From: Linnemannia schmuckeri
Lineage: Eukaryota > Mortierellomycota > Mortierellomycetes > Mortierellales > Mortierellaceae
Length of the DNA: 64,000 bases
Direction: 5' to 3'
Assembly: GCA_029449235.1 (NCBI GenBank)
Contig: JANATG010000008.1
Span: 2,046,001 to 2,110,000 of the forward strand
Position 1 is the first letter of the stretch, and every line of letters begins with the position of its first letter. Under the pieces are notes generated by a model. That model ran no database searches, was not told the DNA's origin, and was given only the letters and a program-made list of their open reading frames with translations. The translations under genes and the position numbers were made by a program. Positions 19,284 through 32,800 of this stretch are shown here, piece after piece.

Positions 19284-20273
19284 TGATGCCCGGGAGACCC
19301 ACCGCCTCAGGAAAGATCATCCCGGGAATTGAACTGTTTGTTCATCCAAACATCCCCTCCACACCCTGTACAATTTTCTCTCGTTATCACTCGTAATAAA
19401 AATAGCAGGCGTTCACGCCGCAGAACAACTTAACAAAAACAAAACAATCTAAAGCGCATTTGTAGAGGGGTACACAATGTTTGTACTGTTGGGCCATTAT
19501 TCATTGAACTAAGGATCACGTTGTGTCTGCCCTTTTGGTCTATAGGTGTATTTGACCTTTTGTGATGGATAGGCATCAGCGTGAAAGGTAAAGGTACAGA
19601 ACCAAAGTAGGATCGGCCGCCTGGCGTCTTATTTTCTTGGAGGACAACCGTTGGTGTGTACATTTGTTTGGAGCGAGAAATACTTCTTTGTTTCCGGGAG
19701 CGAGAAGGGCTTCGCAAGTAATCATGCAGACGACATTTGAAAGAAAGAGGAAGCTGTACTGTATCGTCGAATGGTGTAGGAGAACGTGCGGGAAGAACCC
19801 TCTCTAGGAACAGAGAGGAGCAGCATCGCCTGGTTTAATCACTCCATCGAACTCAACTCCTCCTCCCACTTTCGGAGCGGTCTTTTCCGCCGACCTCTTG
19901 CTCTTTTGTTGCATAAGCGACCTTTTATTGTTGACTAGACCTTGATGTTGAGTGAAGACGGAAGATAAGAAAGTGAGTGTATAGATTTATGCGTCGCCAC
20001 ATGTCTGAAAAGTTCTCGGGTTTTCGCTTCAATCGTTCGAAGGCGCCACTTTTTGGTGGCGTGGGCAAACCTTCCACGCCTTTGTGGTTCACAATCTTGC
20101 TCCGGCGTGATGTGCGCCTCCATTCATTCGCAGTCACCCTTCCCCTTGTCGCCTTTTTTTTCGAGATACTTCCACCGTTTAACCCTTCGCCAACGTTTTC
20201 TCTTTTTCCTCAGCACCTCATCATCCCTTCCACCAACAACCAAAAACAACACAGCAACAGCAACACACAAACA
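19284..20273. other. Intergenic PMP3-TPR gene
   Basis: AATAAA at about 19396 fits the end of the PMP3 transcript. The rest has no feature I can support. Confidence 0.5.
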
Positions 20274-21484
20274 ATGTCGGGAATTCAGGAAAAGATGACC
20301 ACCGCCTTAGCCAGCAAGGATCAGGGTAACGAAGCCTTCAAGAACGGCGACATTAAGAAAGGTAGGAAGCCAACATTCAACAACATATAAACAACGCAAC
20401 AATACTTCGACATTCTGCCACAGTGAGAATCGAATTGCATCCCGATTCAATCGCCAAACGTTTACCTCCTACTACTTGAACTAACGTTGTCTTTTTGTCT
20501 CTGTTCTCTTTTCCGAAAACAATAGCTTTGACACACTACCACTTGGTAAGATACCACAAGTGCAACAAGGAAACCTCTTGTTTCGAAGGACGCGTCATGA
20601 AGTTACCACACGGTACCTAACCACATTTCTTTTTTCCCTTTTTTAACAACAATATGCGACGAAGGCTGTGTTGGGACTGAGCGGGCTGGATAACCAAATG
20701 TCGGGAATGCCCATGATGTCAGCGATGCAGCCCCAGACGGGTATGGCGACAGACGACCAGAAGAACGTGATCAAGACCAACTTGGCGGTCGTCTATTCCA
20801 ACATGGGCGCGTGTCATCTCAAGAACGGCAACTACAAGCGTGCGATCGAGGTCTGCGACACTGCTCTCAAGCACGACCCTACCAACGTCAAGGCTAAGTT
20901 CCGTCGTGCTCAGGCCAAACTTGCCGAAGGCAACCTTGCTGGTGCCGAAGCTGACTTGAACGCCTTGGGTGAGAAAGGTAGACACTTTTGTCATTTGTCG
21001 TAATACCGCCGACCCCTTACTGTTTATGCTCCCTGGCGGGTAAGACTATTGATGGAAGGTCATTTTATCAATGTATTTACCCTGATTATTATTTACTCTT
21101 TTCTTAATAGTTCCTGGAGTCAAGGCTGAGCTTGAAAAGCTGAAGAAGAAGAGCAAGGATGCTGATGACAAGCAGCGCAAAACCATGGGCGGATTCTTGT
21201 CGCGAGGCAGGATCATCTCCAGCACCGACCCCGACCATGAGGACTCAGCAGAGAATGCCACATCTGCTTCTGCCCCCACCACGACTACGACCACTTCTTC
21301 GACTGCATCGTCGATCCCTGCGGTCAAGACGACCCCTAAATCAAAACCCACTCTTGCCTCAAAGATCAACAGCGCCAACTCGAACAAGAAGCCACCCAAG
21401 GTTGTCCGGGAAGAGGAGTACCAGACCTCAAGCTGGTCGGGTACTGCCCCCAAGATCCAGGAGTTGGCAGATGGCGAAGAGTAA
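20274..21484 (+). CDS. TPR-domain protein, immunophilin/co-chaperone-like
   Basis: Four exons (20274-20361, 20526-20545, 20665-20977, 21111-21484) give 264 residues. Three tetratricopeptide-type helices pairs are visible: KDQGNEAFKNGDIKKALTHY, then NLAVVYSNMGACHLKNGNYK and AIEVCDTALKHDPTNVKAKF. The layout and the charged helix after the last repeat (ELEKLKKKSKDADDKQRKTM) resemble the TPR tails of cyclophilin-40 and FKBP immunophilins, which dock Hsp90, but no isomerase domain is attached. A low-complexity Thr/Ser region leads to a conserved-looking end (EEEYQTSSWSGTAPK). Exon 2 is only 20 nt. Function beyond TPR binding is not known. Confidence 0.82.
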
Positions 21485-21836
21485 AACGCTTCGCCTGTGT
21501 ATGCGCCCAGGTCCAGCCTGGTGCGCTTAGCTCAAATTTTAATAAAATTATCAAAAGACAATGCGACTCGTGACTGTGAAATCGAACGAGGACAAAGCCA
21601 TCGTACCCTTTTATTGCAGCGCTTTGTGCCTGTCCACTTCACCTCTTTCCACTTCTCTCCTTCACAAAAACCCAAGAATCAACTTCTCACCCTCCACCCC
21701 TAAACCATCCCAAGCTACGCCCAACAACACCAACGACGGGAACACGCCCTCACACACTCACAGACCAACCTCTCTCTACCTGAATAGAGTCACAACACAC
21801 TCACTTACCTACAACATCAAACAACAAAACGAGGAA

Positions 21837-23607
21837 ATGCCTCCCACACAAAAGTCGGCCTCGTCCGCCTCAGAGTCAAGACATCACGGCAACTCTTCAA
21901 GCTCAACGATGAAGAAGAGCTCTGCCGCCCGATCCCAGCGACCCTCAACTCATGGAAACTCTAAGGCTGCTCGGAGTCAGAGCAAGCAGCCTTCTTCCTC
22001 CTCCGCCGCCTCTGCTTCTGCTTCCGCCGCCGCCTCAGCAGCCACTGCTGCCGGTAATGCCGCGACGAGCTCAGGAGCAGCAGGTGGAGACGCACACTCG
22101 GAGAGCGAGGACTCTTACATTGCTGGAGGAGGATTCATTTCTGAAATGGATGAGCATGACTCGGCTTTTGACGGAGCGATGGAATACGATGAAGAGGACG
22201 GTCGGAGCCTTCTTGGAGACGATTTTGACGCTTCGTCCGATGGTAAGCCGTTTGCCTTTTGCTCAACACTCGTTCAGCTATGTTTTTTTCTCATTTTGAT
22301 TTTTGTGGCATATTTTTTGGTACCTATCCACTTTTGTGTTGTGCTACCGACCTATGAAGCTACTTCGTTGGAGCTTGTATTGATTTACTAACCAACATTG
22401 TCTTTTTGTTTACTTGTCCTTTGTCCCAAACGTAGCGCCCGAGGCGCGTGAGAGTACTGTGGAGAGACGTCGACGCGAATTCCAGGAACGACTTATCAAA
22501 CTGGAACTGGAGTTTGAAGACAACAAGCAAACGTACGTCCACGCTACCTCCCTTTCTTGAAGGAAAATCGCTGGCCATTGACAGAATCAAGCTTGCTAAC
22601 AATATCTGTTTTATCTACTTTGAAATAGCATCTACAATTACCAGATGGCGAGATACAAGGAAGAGATGGATGCCATCCTCAACGGTAACGCCGGAGACAA
22701 ACAATTATTTTTAAGCCTGTAGATCAAATTGATTCGAGCAAGTAATTCAATAACAAGCACTGATTTTCGTACTTTTTCATTCCTTCAAATATAGGTGCGC
22801 ATCCCGACTTTCATGATCAGCTGGAAGATCTGGCGGATGCACGGAATGTGGCGATTGCAAACGCACGATTGTATCGGGACTACCAGTTTGAATGCGCGCA
22901 AGGGGCTTATGAACTGGAGACGGAATTAGCAGAGGAAGAATACATGGTGAGTCGTCACTTGGCACAATGATTGTCATATGTCGTATCATTTGTGCAAACG
23001 AGAGTAGTTACAGGTGTTTCTATGACAGGGCTATCTCCTAATCACTGCTTGCTTTTATAATGATAATGTTTGTAGAACGAGCGCGAGGGCCTGAGGGAGA
23101 AGATGTTGGCGGTCATTGACAGTAAACGACGAGCTTTGAGAGACGACAAGGAGAACCTCGACATCACAAATGGTACGAAATCCACTGAACTCTGGAGCTC
23201 CTTTGCCACTTTCAACTTTTTGTTCGTCAACATCTGCCTTGGACTTTTAACTAATATATATTTTTAATGATTTTAGACTTTGCTTTGGAGCCTACATCAC
23301 GAGCTCACCAGACCCGCAAGCTCAGGAAGCGTGGAGCAGACAACGAGGTTGGAACCAAGAACTCCAAAAAGAAGGCCAGCCAGCCGCCTGCCGCCAAATG
23401 GCTTGCCATCGATGCCGATGCACTTGATGATCTTAGCTTGATGCGCAGGGTACGATTATTACATCGACACGGACGACTTTTTTTCTTCTGTGATATCAGT
23501 ATGGCGAACTGAAGAGTTGATATTAAAATGCTGTTTGATCGATTTACATTTAGGCTGTTGCAACAGGATCCACCACCAAGAAGACGACAACGGTCAAGAA
23601 GAAGTAG
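21837..23607 (+). CDS. Sds3/BRMS1-like Sin3-HDAC complex subunit
   Basis: Seven exons (21837-22242, 22436-22532, 22629-22684, 22795-22946, 23076-23172, 23277-23449, 23554-23607) give 344 residues. The first 135 residues are Ser/Ala-rich then acidic. The conserved part is the Sds3-like helical region: RESTVERRRREFQERLIKLE, then AHPDFHDQLEDLADARN and ARLYRDYQFECAQGAYELE. Sds3 family members hold the Sin3-Rpd3 histone deacetylase together through this coiled coil. A Lys-rich tail ends the protein. Which family member (Sds3, Dep1 or BRMS1 type) it is cannot be settled by eye. It converges with the dynein gene across 285 bp. Confidence 0.82.
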
Positions 23608-23892
23608 AAAGCGAGTTAATGGATGGAATGGAGCTTCCCTCGGTCTTTCAACCACTTCACACCCTTACTTTCGATGATCGCAAAAAAGCACAAACAACAA
23701 TAATAGCGACAAACTCGACGACTGCAATATGAACGATTTCAGGATACAAAATTTTTCTTTCTCTTTACTTGATATTGCTATTTTCTTTTTTTTTTCTTTC
23801 AGCTACTTGCGGTTTTCATTATCATATGTTTGCTTGAATCATTATGAAACTCATTCTCTTCTGTACAGAATCATCTTCAACATCGTCCGTTC

Positions 23893-26800
23893 TCAAACAT
23901 CGTCATCGTCATCGTCAACGAGACTCTTGATCTTCTTGACCTTCGACAACATGGTAATAGCTAAAAACAAAAAAATAAAGAAAAAATACACAAAAAAGTC
24001 AATTGATTATTAACACGCTTGAACATCAACCTTCGTGCAGGCTCAGAAAAGACAGCATTTTTTACAGCCAGGAATGGGTTAAAAAACTTACCCTTGTGAG
24101 TCGAAAGGACACGCTCAGCGGTGGCAGGGAGACGCAACCAGGTAGGAGGCTCACGCTCGGGCAACTCGCTGACCCAATCGAGGAACTGGGACATCTTGGT
24201 ACCCTCGGGTGCAACTAGTCCGGCCTCATCATCAGCGCTCGACTCGACCAGTTTAAAGTTCAAATCATAGCACTGCGACCTGAAGAAGGAGTTAACAAAG
24301 CTCTCGAGCAGCTGTTGATCCGCATCGCTATCGACACGACCACCATACACTGACTGGCTCAGCAGCGTGCGGACGGCGTCCCAAGGAATGCGGTCGGGCG
24401 AGACGTTAGCACGACCCAAACCGACAGTATCCAGCCAGATATCGATCGTGCTCAACGCGCAATCCTGGTCTGAGTCATTGAATTCATATGCCTTAGTCCA
24501 TCCAAGAGGTACATAGCGAAGACGCTCCAAAACAACAGCATGCAACCAAGCGACCATAAAGTAGAGACGAGCACGCTCGGTTGGGCCCTTGCTGAGACGA
24601 GCCGAGGGAATACCTCGAAGAGATTCCTGCAAGTTGGCCTTGATACCGGGCTGAGGCTCAAACATGAGGACGCGCGAGAGGCGGAGCAAGTTGACAGGCA
24701 CCTTGGGGTTGGTCTCCATGGTCAGGAACAATCTGAAGTTCGGGTGGGCCTTCAAGCTGTGGAGACGCTTGTCGAGCTGACCGAGCCATGAGAGGGCAAG
24801 GTGGACGTTCTTCAACAGAACCCAGTTTCCAGTCTTGGTGGCCGACGCAATGGCCTGGTCAGCCAAGCTGATACCCTCTTGAGATCCCATGGCAACAGAA
24901 GCAAGACGAACTCCTTGCTCCTGAGCCAAGTTGTCGACACGGTAAGCGGCGTCGTGTCCGGGGACGGAGCAAAGCGAGATGGGGGTCGAGGCCTTGACCT
25001 CCTCTTGGACTAACTTGGTGAGATCCAACTCGGCCGTGCTGGCAAAGTTGGGCATGAAGACATGGTCGACATACTTGGACGTCGCAGCCAACATACGGTC
25101 TGGCCGGAAGCACTTGATCACCAGCAACTTCTTGAATTCGTTGATAGCTATTTTGCAAGGAGATGAAGAGTACAGCGTTAGTATGTTTTTGTGTCTAAGA
25201 CTACTCCTTGGAAATGCACAAGAAATGATCGGCTAAAAGAGTCGGCAAAGAAAATATTACCATCAGCTTCAGATGTCTCCCAGAATATAGGAACATGGGC
25301 TTCAGCACGAGAGTCGCTCCAGAACTTGGACCACATTTCAGGGTTGTTGCTAATGTGGTCAGGCATGCCCTTGAAAGCGGCCAACTTGGAAAAGTCGTGC
25401 ATCCTAGAGACTCTCTGCTCTTCAGTCAAAGCAGCAGTGATCTCGCCAGTAGGGTTAGAGTCGGGGCTCAACAAGAAGTCGTACTCTGACTCGTCAGCCT
25501 GGGAAGGGGTTCCGCGGACCTTGATCTGGGTCAACAGCATGGCAAAGGTGATGTGGTCATCATGCAACAAGGCGCGGCTGGCTCTCCTGTACGAGACGCT
25601 GAAGAGGTCGCGGGTGAGAATATCAAGACGTTGTCCATGATCCTTGATGCCGTTGAGCGCAGGGTTGTCGTGCAGCACAAAGTTGAAAATTTCCGAGAAA
25701 AAGTCGAGTGAGAACTGGTAGAAGTGGTGCAAGCGGTTCAGCTGCTCCATGACAAAGAAGATCGAGCTGCAAGAGTGAGCCAAAGGAGTATAGATGGCAG
25801 TCGTCTGCTCAACCTCTTGCATGACACCCTCCGTCTCCTCGACCTTGCGTGTGACATCCGCGGCCTCCCGCTTCAATGTCTCCAAGGTTCCAATGACCTT
25901 GTCGTCGTCCAAAATGTTGCCCTTGGACTCGTTCAGCGCCTGAAGCAGAGACTTCTCTAGGTGACGCAGCTTGACCTTGAACTCTCCTTGCAGCTTGATA
26001 AGGTCGGCACGGCGACGATCGACATCGGGACGCTCGGCCTTGAGCACCTTGCTCAAGCACTGACTTTGGAGACTGCTCCTGGTAACCGTAAAGTTGACGA
26101 ACGAGACTCGAGAGCACACATCTGGAGGGAAGTTGACGGAAGGATCTCTGGTTGACAGGAACAGCGTGAATGCGGGCGAGAAATCAATATCCTGGTTGCC
26201 GAGGCGGATCAGGACACGACCTCCGGTGCGACGGAGCTCCTTGTTCAGGACAGGATTCATGATGGGGTCCAAGTGCTCGACATCTTGAATCAACAGAGGG
26301 TTACCGAAACGGAGGGCACTCTCAAGATTCTTGAGGAAAGAGTCATCCAAGAAACTGGTGACTGTAATCTTGCGATCCTTATACTCGTTCAACAAGAAGG
26401 TTGTCGCCTGTCCTGAAGGATCGATGATGAGAGGATATCTGTTGAAGCGTTCCAGAATAATTGCATTTTCCACACAGAGGTCATCCGCGGGAAGGGAGTG
26501 CTCGGTCCAAGAAAGACGATCGTCGGCCGTCGAAAGGTACTCGGCAAGTGAAATGTCGGCCTTAAACTGAATGCCAGCCTTGGTGAGGTGATCTGCCCAT
26601 TTGTGGAACAGGATCTCACGGTACTGCTGGTCAAAGTAACCGCCATAGGCCAGGAAAGCCGAAGACAAGAGGACGTCTCCAACGGTGGTGGCCATCTGGG
26701 TATCGAACGAATGGCTTCCAGCCTCCCAGCGAACCTTCTCGGACGAGAGCGACTCGAGAAGAGTGACACTGCGGTCGACCTTAGACTTGACACGCTCCAT

Positions 26801-29800
26801 CTCGTTCTTGATAGATCCGACCTCTGAAATAAGAACAGCGTACTCCTCCTTGTAGGTAGCGATACTATTCTCCAACTCCACGATCATCTTCTCGATACTC
26901 GACGCCTTCAAGACGGTCATCTGGGCACTCGACTCGAGCTCCTGAACCTCCTGACGAAGGGGTCCGATCCTGTCCAGAATCTCAGAGTAGTTGACCTGAG
27001 CAATGACCCACTTAACCAAGGGTCCGCAGGCCTTACTGGCACGGTTGACCGTCTCAAAGTTGAAATTGGGCATGCTGAGGAACTCGGCCTTCATTTTCTC
27101 GCGCATGTAAGGGGTCATGTTGCGGTCGGTGTCAAAGTTTACAATGCTGGAGATGAAATCCTCGCGACGGATAATACCCTGGACAGTCTTCCAGCCTTCC
27201 AGGCGGTTGCCGAGAAGGGTACAGACAGACTCCATGGCCATCTTGACAGCCTCGGGAGGATTACTCATGGTACGAACCTCGGTCAACTGAGCCTTCTTGA
27301 TATCCGTGACAGCCTTCTGGGCTTCCAAAACAGCGGGTTCGGCGTTGGCAAGATCGGCCATGACGACGGCCGTACGACGGGCAATCTCGCGGTTTTGAAC
27401 CTCCAAAGCAGCCTGGATCTCGATGGATGTGGCCTTCTTCTTCTCGGCCTCCTGCTGATCTGCAACCATCTTCTGCAGCTTCTCGTTGGCTTGACGGTTC
27501 TTCACCTCGAGTTCGCTCTTCTTGATCGCCAAACTCTTTCGAAGCTCCTCGACCTTGACGACGGTATCCTTGAGCTTGTCCAGACCAACGTTCAAATGAC
27601 GCTGCTGCTCCTCCAGATCCTCGCGCTTCTCGTTATACAAGCGAACGTAGTGGCGAATAAAGTCCAGGTAGTGACGGGGAGTGACATAACCACGCTTTCC
27701 GCTGCGCTTGCTGAGCTTGGCGTTGATCTCGTAGAGCGACTGGTGGACGTAGACAAAGGCGTTGATAATGGCGTGGCGATGAGAGGGGACGGCGGGGAGG
27801 TTACGGTAAACCACAGGGAACTTGTGAGGTGGGTTGTAATTGGGTCGATCGAGATCCAAGCTGGTGGTGAACTCTTGTCCAACCTGGAAGAAGGCCTGAT
27901 CAGACCAGTCTCCAAACCAATCAAGCACACAACGGTTGAACAAGGCAGGCGAAGTAGCGGCACGAGAGGCGAGTCCTCCCTCAGGCGGGTTCATCGTAAA
28001 GACGACGTGGAGGTTCTTCATGACCTGCTGAGTGAACCACTTGTAAAGCTCCTCGCTCGAGTCCAACATCAAACCGTCGCGTTGGGCACCCTCCTTGCAC
28101 TGAGTCATTAAGGAAGCATACTCATCGCCCTCGAATAAACCGGGGACCTCGGCGTTGGCGAGCAAGGTGTTCATTCTCTCCAGGAATCCAGAGTCGAGGA
28201 CGTTGGACTCATCCAGAATGAAGCATACCTTCTCGCCCTTGCAACCAGAGCGACGAAGAACGGTACGAAGATCCTCATCGAAATCGGCAGCAGAGTACTT
28301 GTTATGGACCTTGATCTGGAAGACGCTCAGACCATTCATCCAGGCAACGAAACGAGACAGGGTTGTCTTTCCACTTCCACTGACTCCGATCAACAGCATA
28401 TGACCCTGCATCTGTCGGAAGACACGATCAATACGCAAGACATGATCCAAGACGTCGTTGAAGAGAGCCAATGGTACATCCAGCTCCTCCTCGTAGAAAA
28501 CTCTGAGGCGAGCCTTGGCGTAGTCACGAAGCTCCTCGCGGTCGACAGGAACGTAATACTTAGACAACCAGTTCGAGTACAAGATGGGTCGGCCCAAAGC
28601 CGCCTCGCGATCGAGCCCGGGGAAGTGCTTCATCGCGATACGATCAATCTCATCGTCAGTCCACTTACGCTCCTCCTCGGCAACAAGACGATCCTGGAAG
28701 AGACGGAGTGCCTCGTGAGCCCAGATGCGGACTAGTCCTTCGACACTAAGAGACTCCATAGGCTTGATCGCCTCAAAGATACCACGCATCCAGCGAGTCA
28801 ACTCACGAGGAGAGTAGATGTAATGGGCCTGCATCTCGGGAACAAAGTGCGACTGGGAACTGAGGTACAGTTCAACCATAGCAGCAGTAAGGGGCTCAGA
28901 GTAAGCGCGCAGGGAAGGAACAACCTTGAGCATAGCACGGCAGAATGTACTGTAAATCTGCTTGAGAGAGATCTCTCCGGGATAATCGACCATGACAAGG
29001 GGAACGTGACGAAGGAAACGATGGGTAAGAGGGATACGACCAGGATCGGTGGGAGGGTTACAGGCACCAACAAACTGGATGCGCTCCAACTTGACCCAGG
29101 ACTTGTCGGTGGTTCTCCAGAATCCACCGCACTCAACAAGCTGACGCATAAACGAAATGACGCGCTGGGTACCATACTTGTCAATGGAAGGCAAGTTGAT
29201 CTCATCGCAGAAGACAACCAACCAGCGACCCAACAAGACGGGAGACAACAGCACACCGTTGGGAGTCTTGCGGTACTCGCAGTACTGTTCGAGAGTCTTG
29301 AGGATCAGCTCAGGAGTGGTGGCACTCGAGAAGTTAAGGCCGACAACCTCCATCTCGGGGAGCTTACGCAGGGCACTGAACAAGGTCATGGTTTTTCCTG
29401 AACCGGGAGGACCGCAAAGGATTAAGGGCTTGTGCTCCGAGAGCCACGAGTACAAAACTTCCTCGTGGCGAACTGTGTCGACAGTGGGAATGACAACATC
29501 GGCCTCGGCGACAGTGTGGGTCTCGATCTCGACAACAGGGACCTTGGCCTGCCAAGGGACCCATCCGCCCGAGTTGATGTTGACATCAAAGTCGATAATC
29601 GACATATTGGCGATCTCGGGCAAATCGATTGTGGTAACACCCCTAACGAAGTCGCTGAGACGGGTGCGAAGCTCTAGCTTGGAGTCTCCGGCAAAACTCC
29701 AGATGGTTGAGAAGACGAGGCGCTTGGAAATGTAGTTCTCGATCTGCTCAGGGCCCATGGGGAAGTCAGAGTGCTGGTTGTTGTATTGGATGACATTGCG

Positions 29801-32800
29801 GACACTCTTGTTGAGGAGCGAGAAGAGGGTCGACAGAACACGCATGACGGTGAAGTCCATGATATGATCGAGGGTGGCGGCATACTCCAAGGCTCTGGGA
29901 ATAAGTCCATCCTCGGCAAAGTGGGGCACAAGGGCGTCAGCACAGGCTTGCTGAGTGAGAAGAATTGGCGATGCGGCTCTGTTCTCCTCGGTCTCGACAC
30001 GACGGACAGTGACTTCTTCGTCAGCCTCATCCAAGGGCACATTGCGGAGAGTCTCAAAGTAGTTTGAGAAGATCATGGTCCGATCAATGACGTCGCTACT
30101 GTACCAGACCATACCGCAGCGACTGACTGTAGCAAGAGTGGCATACTTCAAGGTGTCAACTTCGAACATGATGCGGACGTTAGGCGGTAAGCTTAGACGC
30201 TCACCGTTGGGCAAAGTCAACAACTTGTTATCATCAAGGACACTACAAGACACAAAGAAAACAACATCAATCACCTATTAGTACACTTGAACAGAAATGA
30301 TAACATCCATTGAGAAGTGTTATGGACATCTATATGATAAGAGGATGAGAGACATACCTGTTCAAGTTCTCGACCCACTCGGGATCGACATCACCGTCAA
30401 AGATGATCCAGTGACGCTTGGCGCTCTCACCACGAACGTCGTCGACAATCTTGCGGAGAATGTTGGTGAAAAGACCATCGGTCCACTCACGAGTGGTGGG
30501 ATCGAGAACACCATACAACGCTTCCTTGGACATGGCCTTAGGATCAATCACATACGACTGACCCTCGACACCCTCGACAACCTCCAAGGCGCTGAGCAAA
30601 ACCTGCCAAGCGTTAGACTTGCCGCTTCCAGAAGGACCGACCATCATCAAACCGTGATGAATACGCTGAATCTGGTACAGCTGGAGGATCTTCTCGAGCC
30701 AGAGGTCGCCAACCACCAAGCGACGCTTGGTGCAGATGTCCTTGATGGCTGCACGCAAAGGCTGCAAGCTGACAGGAACATAGTCAACTCCTGGGAATAC
30801 ACCCTTGAGGAGACTATATAGCATGACAATAAATACCTGCAGTTAGCACGACGAACAAACATGCATAGAAAACTTAATATGTACCAAATAAGTGTTTATC
30901 CAAGCCGCCACTTACCCCATCAAGATACCAATATCCTCGGCGACCAGCTTGGGCACAACAGTCTCGCGGATACTCTGGATGAGAATCTCCTGCTCAGGAA
31001 CACTCTCTGAGATGCGCTCAAACTCTGCCTTGATGTTCTCAGGGTTGTTGGAGCGAAGCTCTTGGAGGCGATCGCGCTTCATGTTACCGGCACTGACCAA
31101 GACACTTTTAAGAGCACGCAGACCAAAGTCATAATGCGACTGAGGAGACAACTTCTCGTCGCAGAGATTGAACAGAGGGATGACCTTGGAAGCCAGTGTC
31201 TCGGCAGTTCGGAATCCTTGGGACGACAGCATGACCTGAGCAATAAGCTCCCTGTCGGGCTTGGTCATGGCGATGCTGCGGAACAGCTTCTTGAGATTGT
31301 CGGGCAAGTTGGATCGTCCAGCATATCCCGGGTTCATGGTGATAAAAATACCAGTGTTGGTGTTGACGCGAACGTTCTTACCAACCAACTCAATCTCGTG
31401 GTTAGGATCCGTCTTAGCCTCCTTAAGACCAAGCTGAATGGTCTGAACCTGCTGGGAGACGGCAGACAAAATCCTCTCTTCCAGACGGTTGAACTCGTCG
31501 AAGCATCCCCATGCACCGACCTGGGAGAGACCAATGAAGATACGACCCATGGCCTGGAAATCAAAGTTCTCATCACAGCAGAATACAAGTACGAATCGGC
31601 CAAGCTGGATACCCAAAGCCTTGACAGACTCTGTCTTTCCGGTACCGGCAGGACCGAATGGCGAACCACCCAGACGGGACTCCAAAGCCTGCGTAAGAGT
31701 AAGGTAACAGCGATCCGTAAGCGGGGTTTGGACGAGACGCTCGGTCACTCCAAAATACTCATAGCCGTAGAAGAAGGATGCGTTGGCCATGCTGATAGTC
31801 AAGCACTGCAAGGGATCCTCGTGGCTGGCGTTGAAGTAAAATCTCATCTGAGACAACCAGGCAAAGTCCTTGGTGGACGAGACACGGCTGCGGATGAGGG
31901 CGCGGATGACATCGCGCTGGTGGACAAGGTCCGTTATCAAATGTTCGCACTTCTTACGCTGGATAGGTGCAAGATCCTGCAGGACAGTGTCGGCCAGGAC
32001 GTTGAGGGCACGCTGAACATAATCCAGGGCACGCTGCATGGGCTGCTCGGACGAATCGCCAGTGTCCGCCATGGTCGACAGGGCGCGCTCGACGGATGTG
32101 GTCCACACAATCTGGGAGGTCAAAACGACGAGCTGGTCGGGAATCTTGTCGATCCACTCGAGAAAGGCAGTGGGTTCCAAGGTTTCTGCAAGGTAGAAGA
32201 AGTTCATCTCCTGCAGCGACTCGGCCAGGATCTGGGCAAGGGACATACGCATTTCCTTCTCGACGAGAGTCAGCCAGTCGTTGATTCTTGGATTGTCCTT
32301 GATCGAAACCGGGGTCTTGAACATGACATTCTCGCCCTCCTTTGAGGACATACCAAGGACAGATGTCACATCGTCGCTCAGGATAATGCTGCTAATACCG
32401 GCAAACATCTTCTTGAAGTGCTTCTGGATGCGAACAACGTCCTTGCTGTTACCGATGATCTCCAGCAAGTCCTCATCTCCGACGAAATAGAAGCGAGGGA
32501 AGGACGAACGCTCCCTCTCCAGGTACTCTCCCAAAGCCTTCTGGATTTTACCCAACAAATCTGCCAATCTCTCAAGGGACTTTTGGATGTTGGCAATGTT
32601 GAGGACATCGAGGACAAAGGGCGACTTGTAGACCTTCTTCATAACCGTCAAGAACTCCGAGTTGATGTTCTGGAAACGCGACGTCTCAACGGGAAGCAGA
32701 TGCTTGATATCGTGGCTTCCCGTGAAGATTCCCTCGAGGTACACCCACTGGCGCTGCACATCAATCCAGACGTCAAAAAGAACGTGAATGCGATTCAGCT

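Noticed and set aside
27395..28111. 238-codon antisense frame over the dynein AAA4/stalk region
   Set aside because: Same reason: a Leu/Val/Asp-rich shadow of biased codons.
31062..32345. 427-codon open frame antisense to dynein
   Set aside because: It mirrors a conserved dynein exon; antisense openness follows from the codon bias of the real gene.
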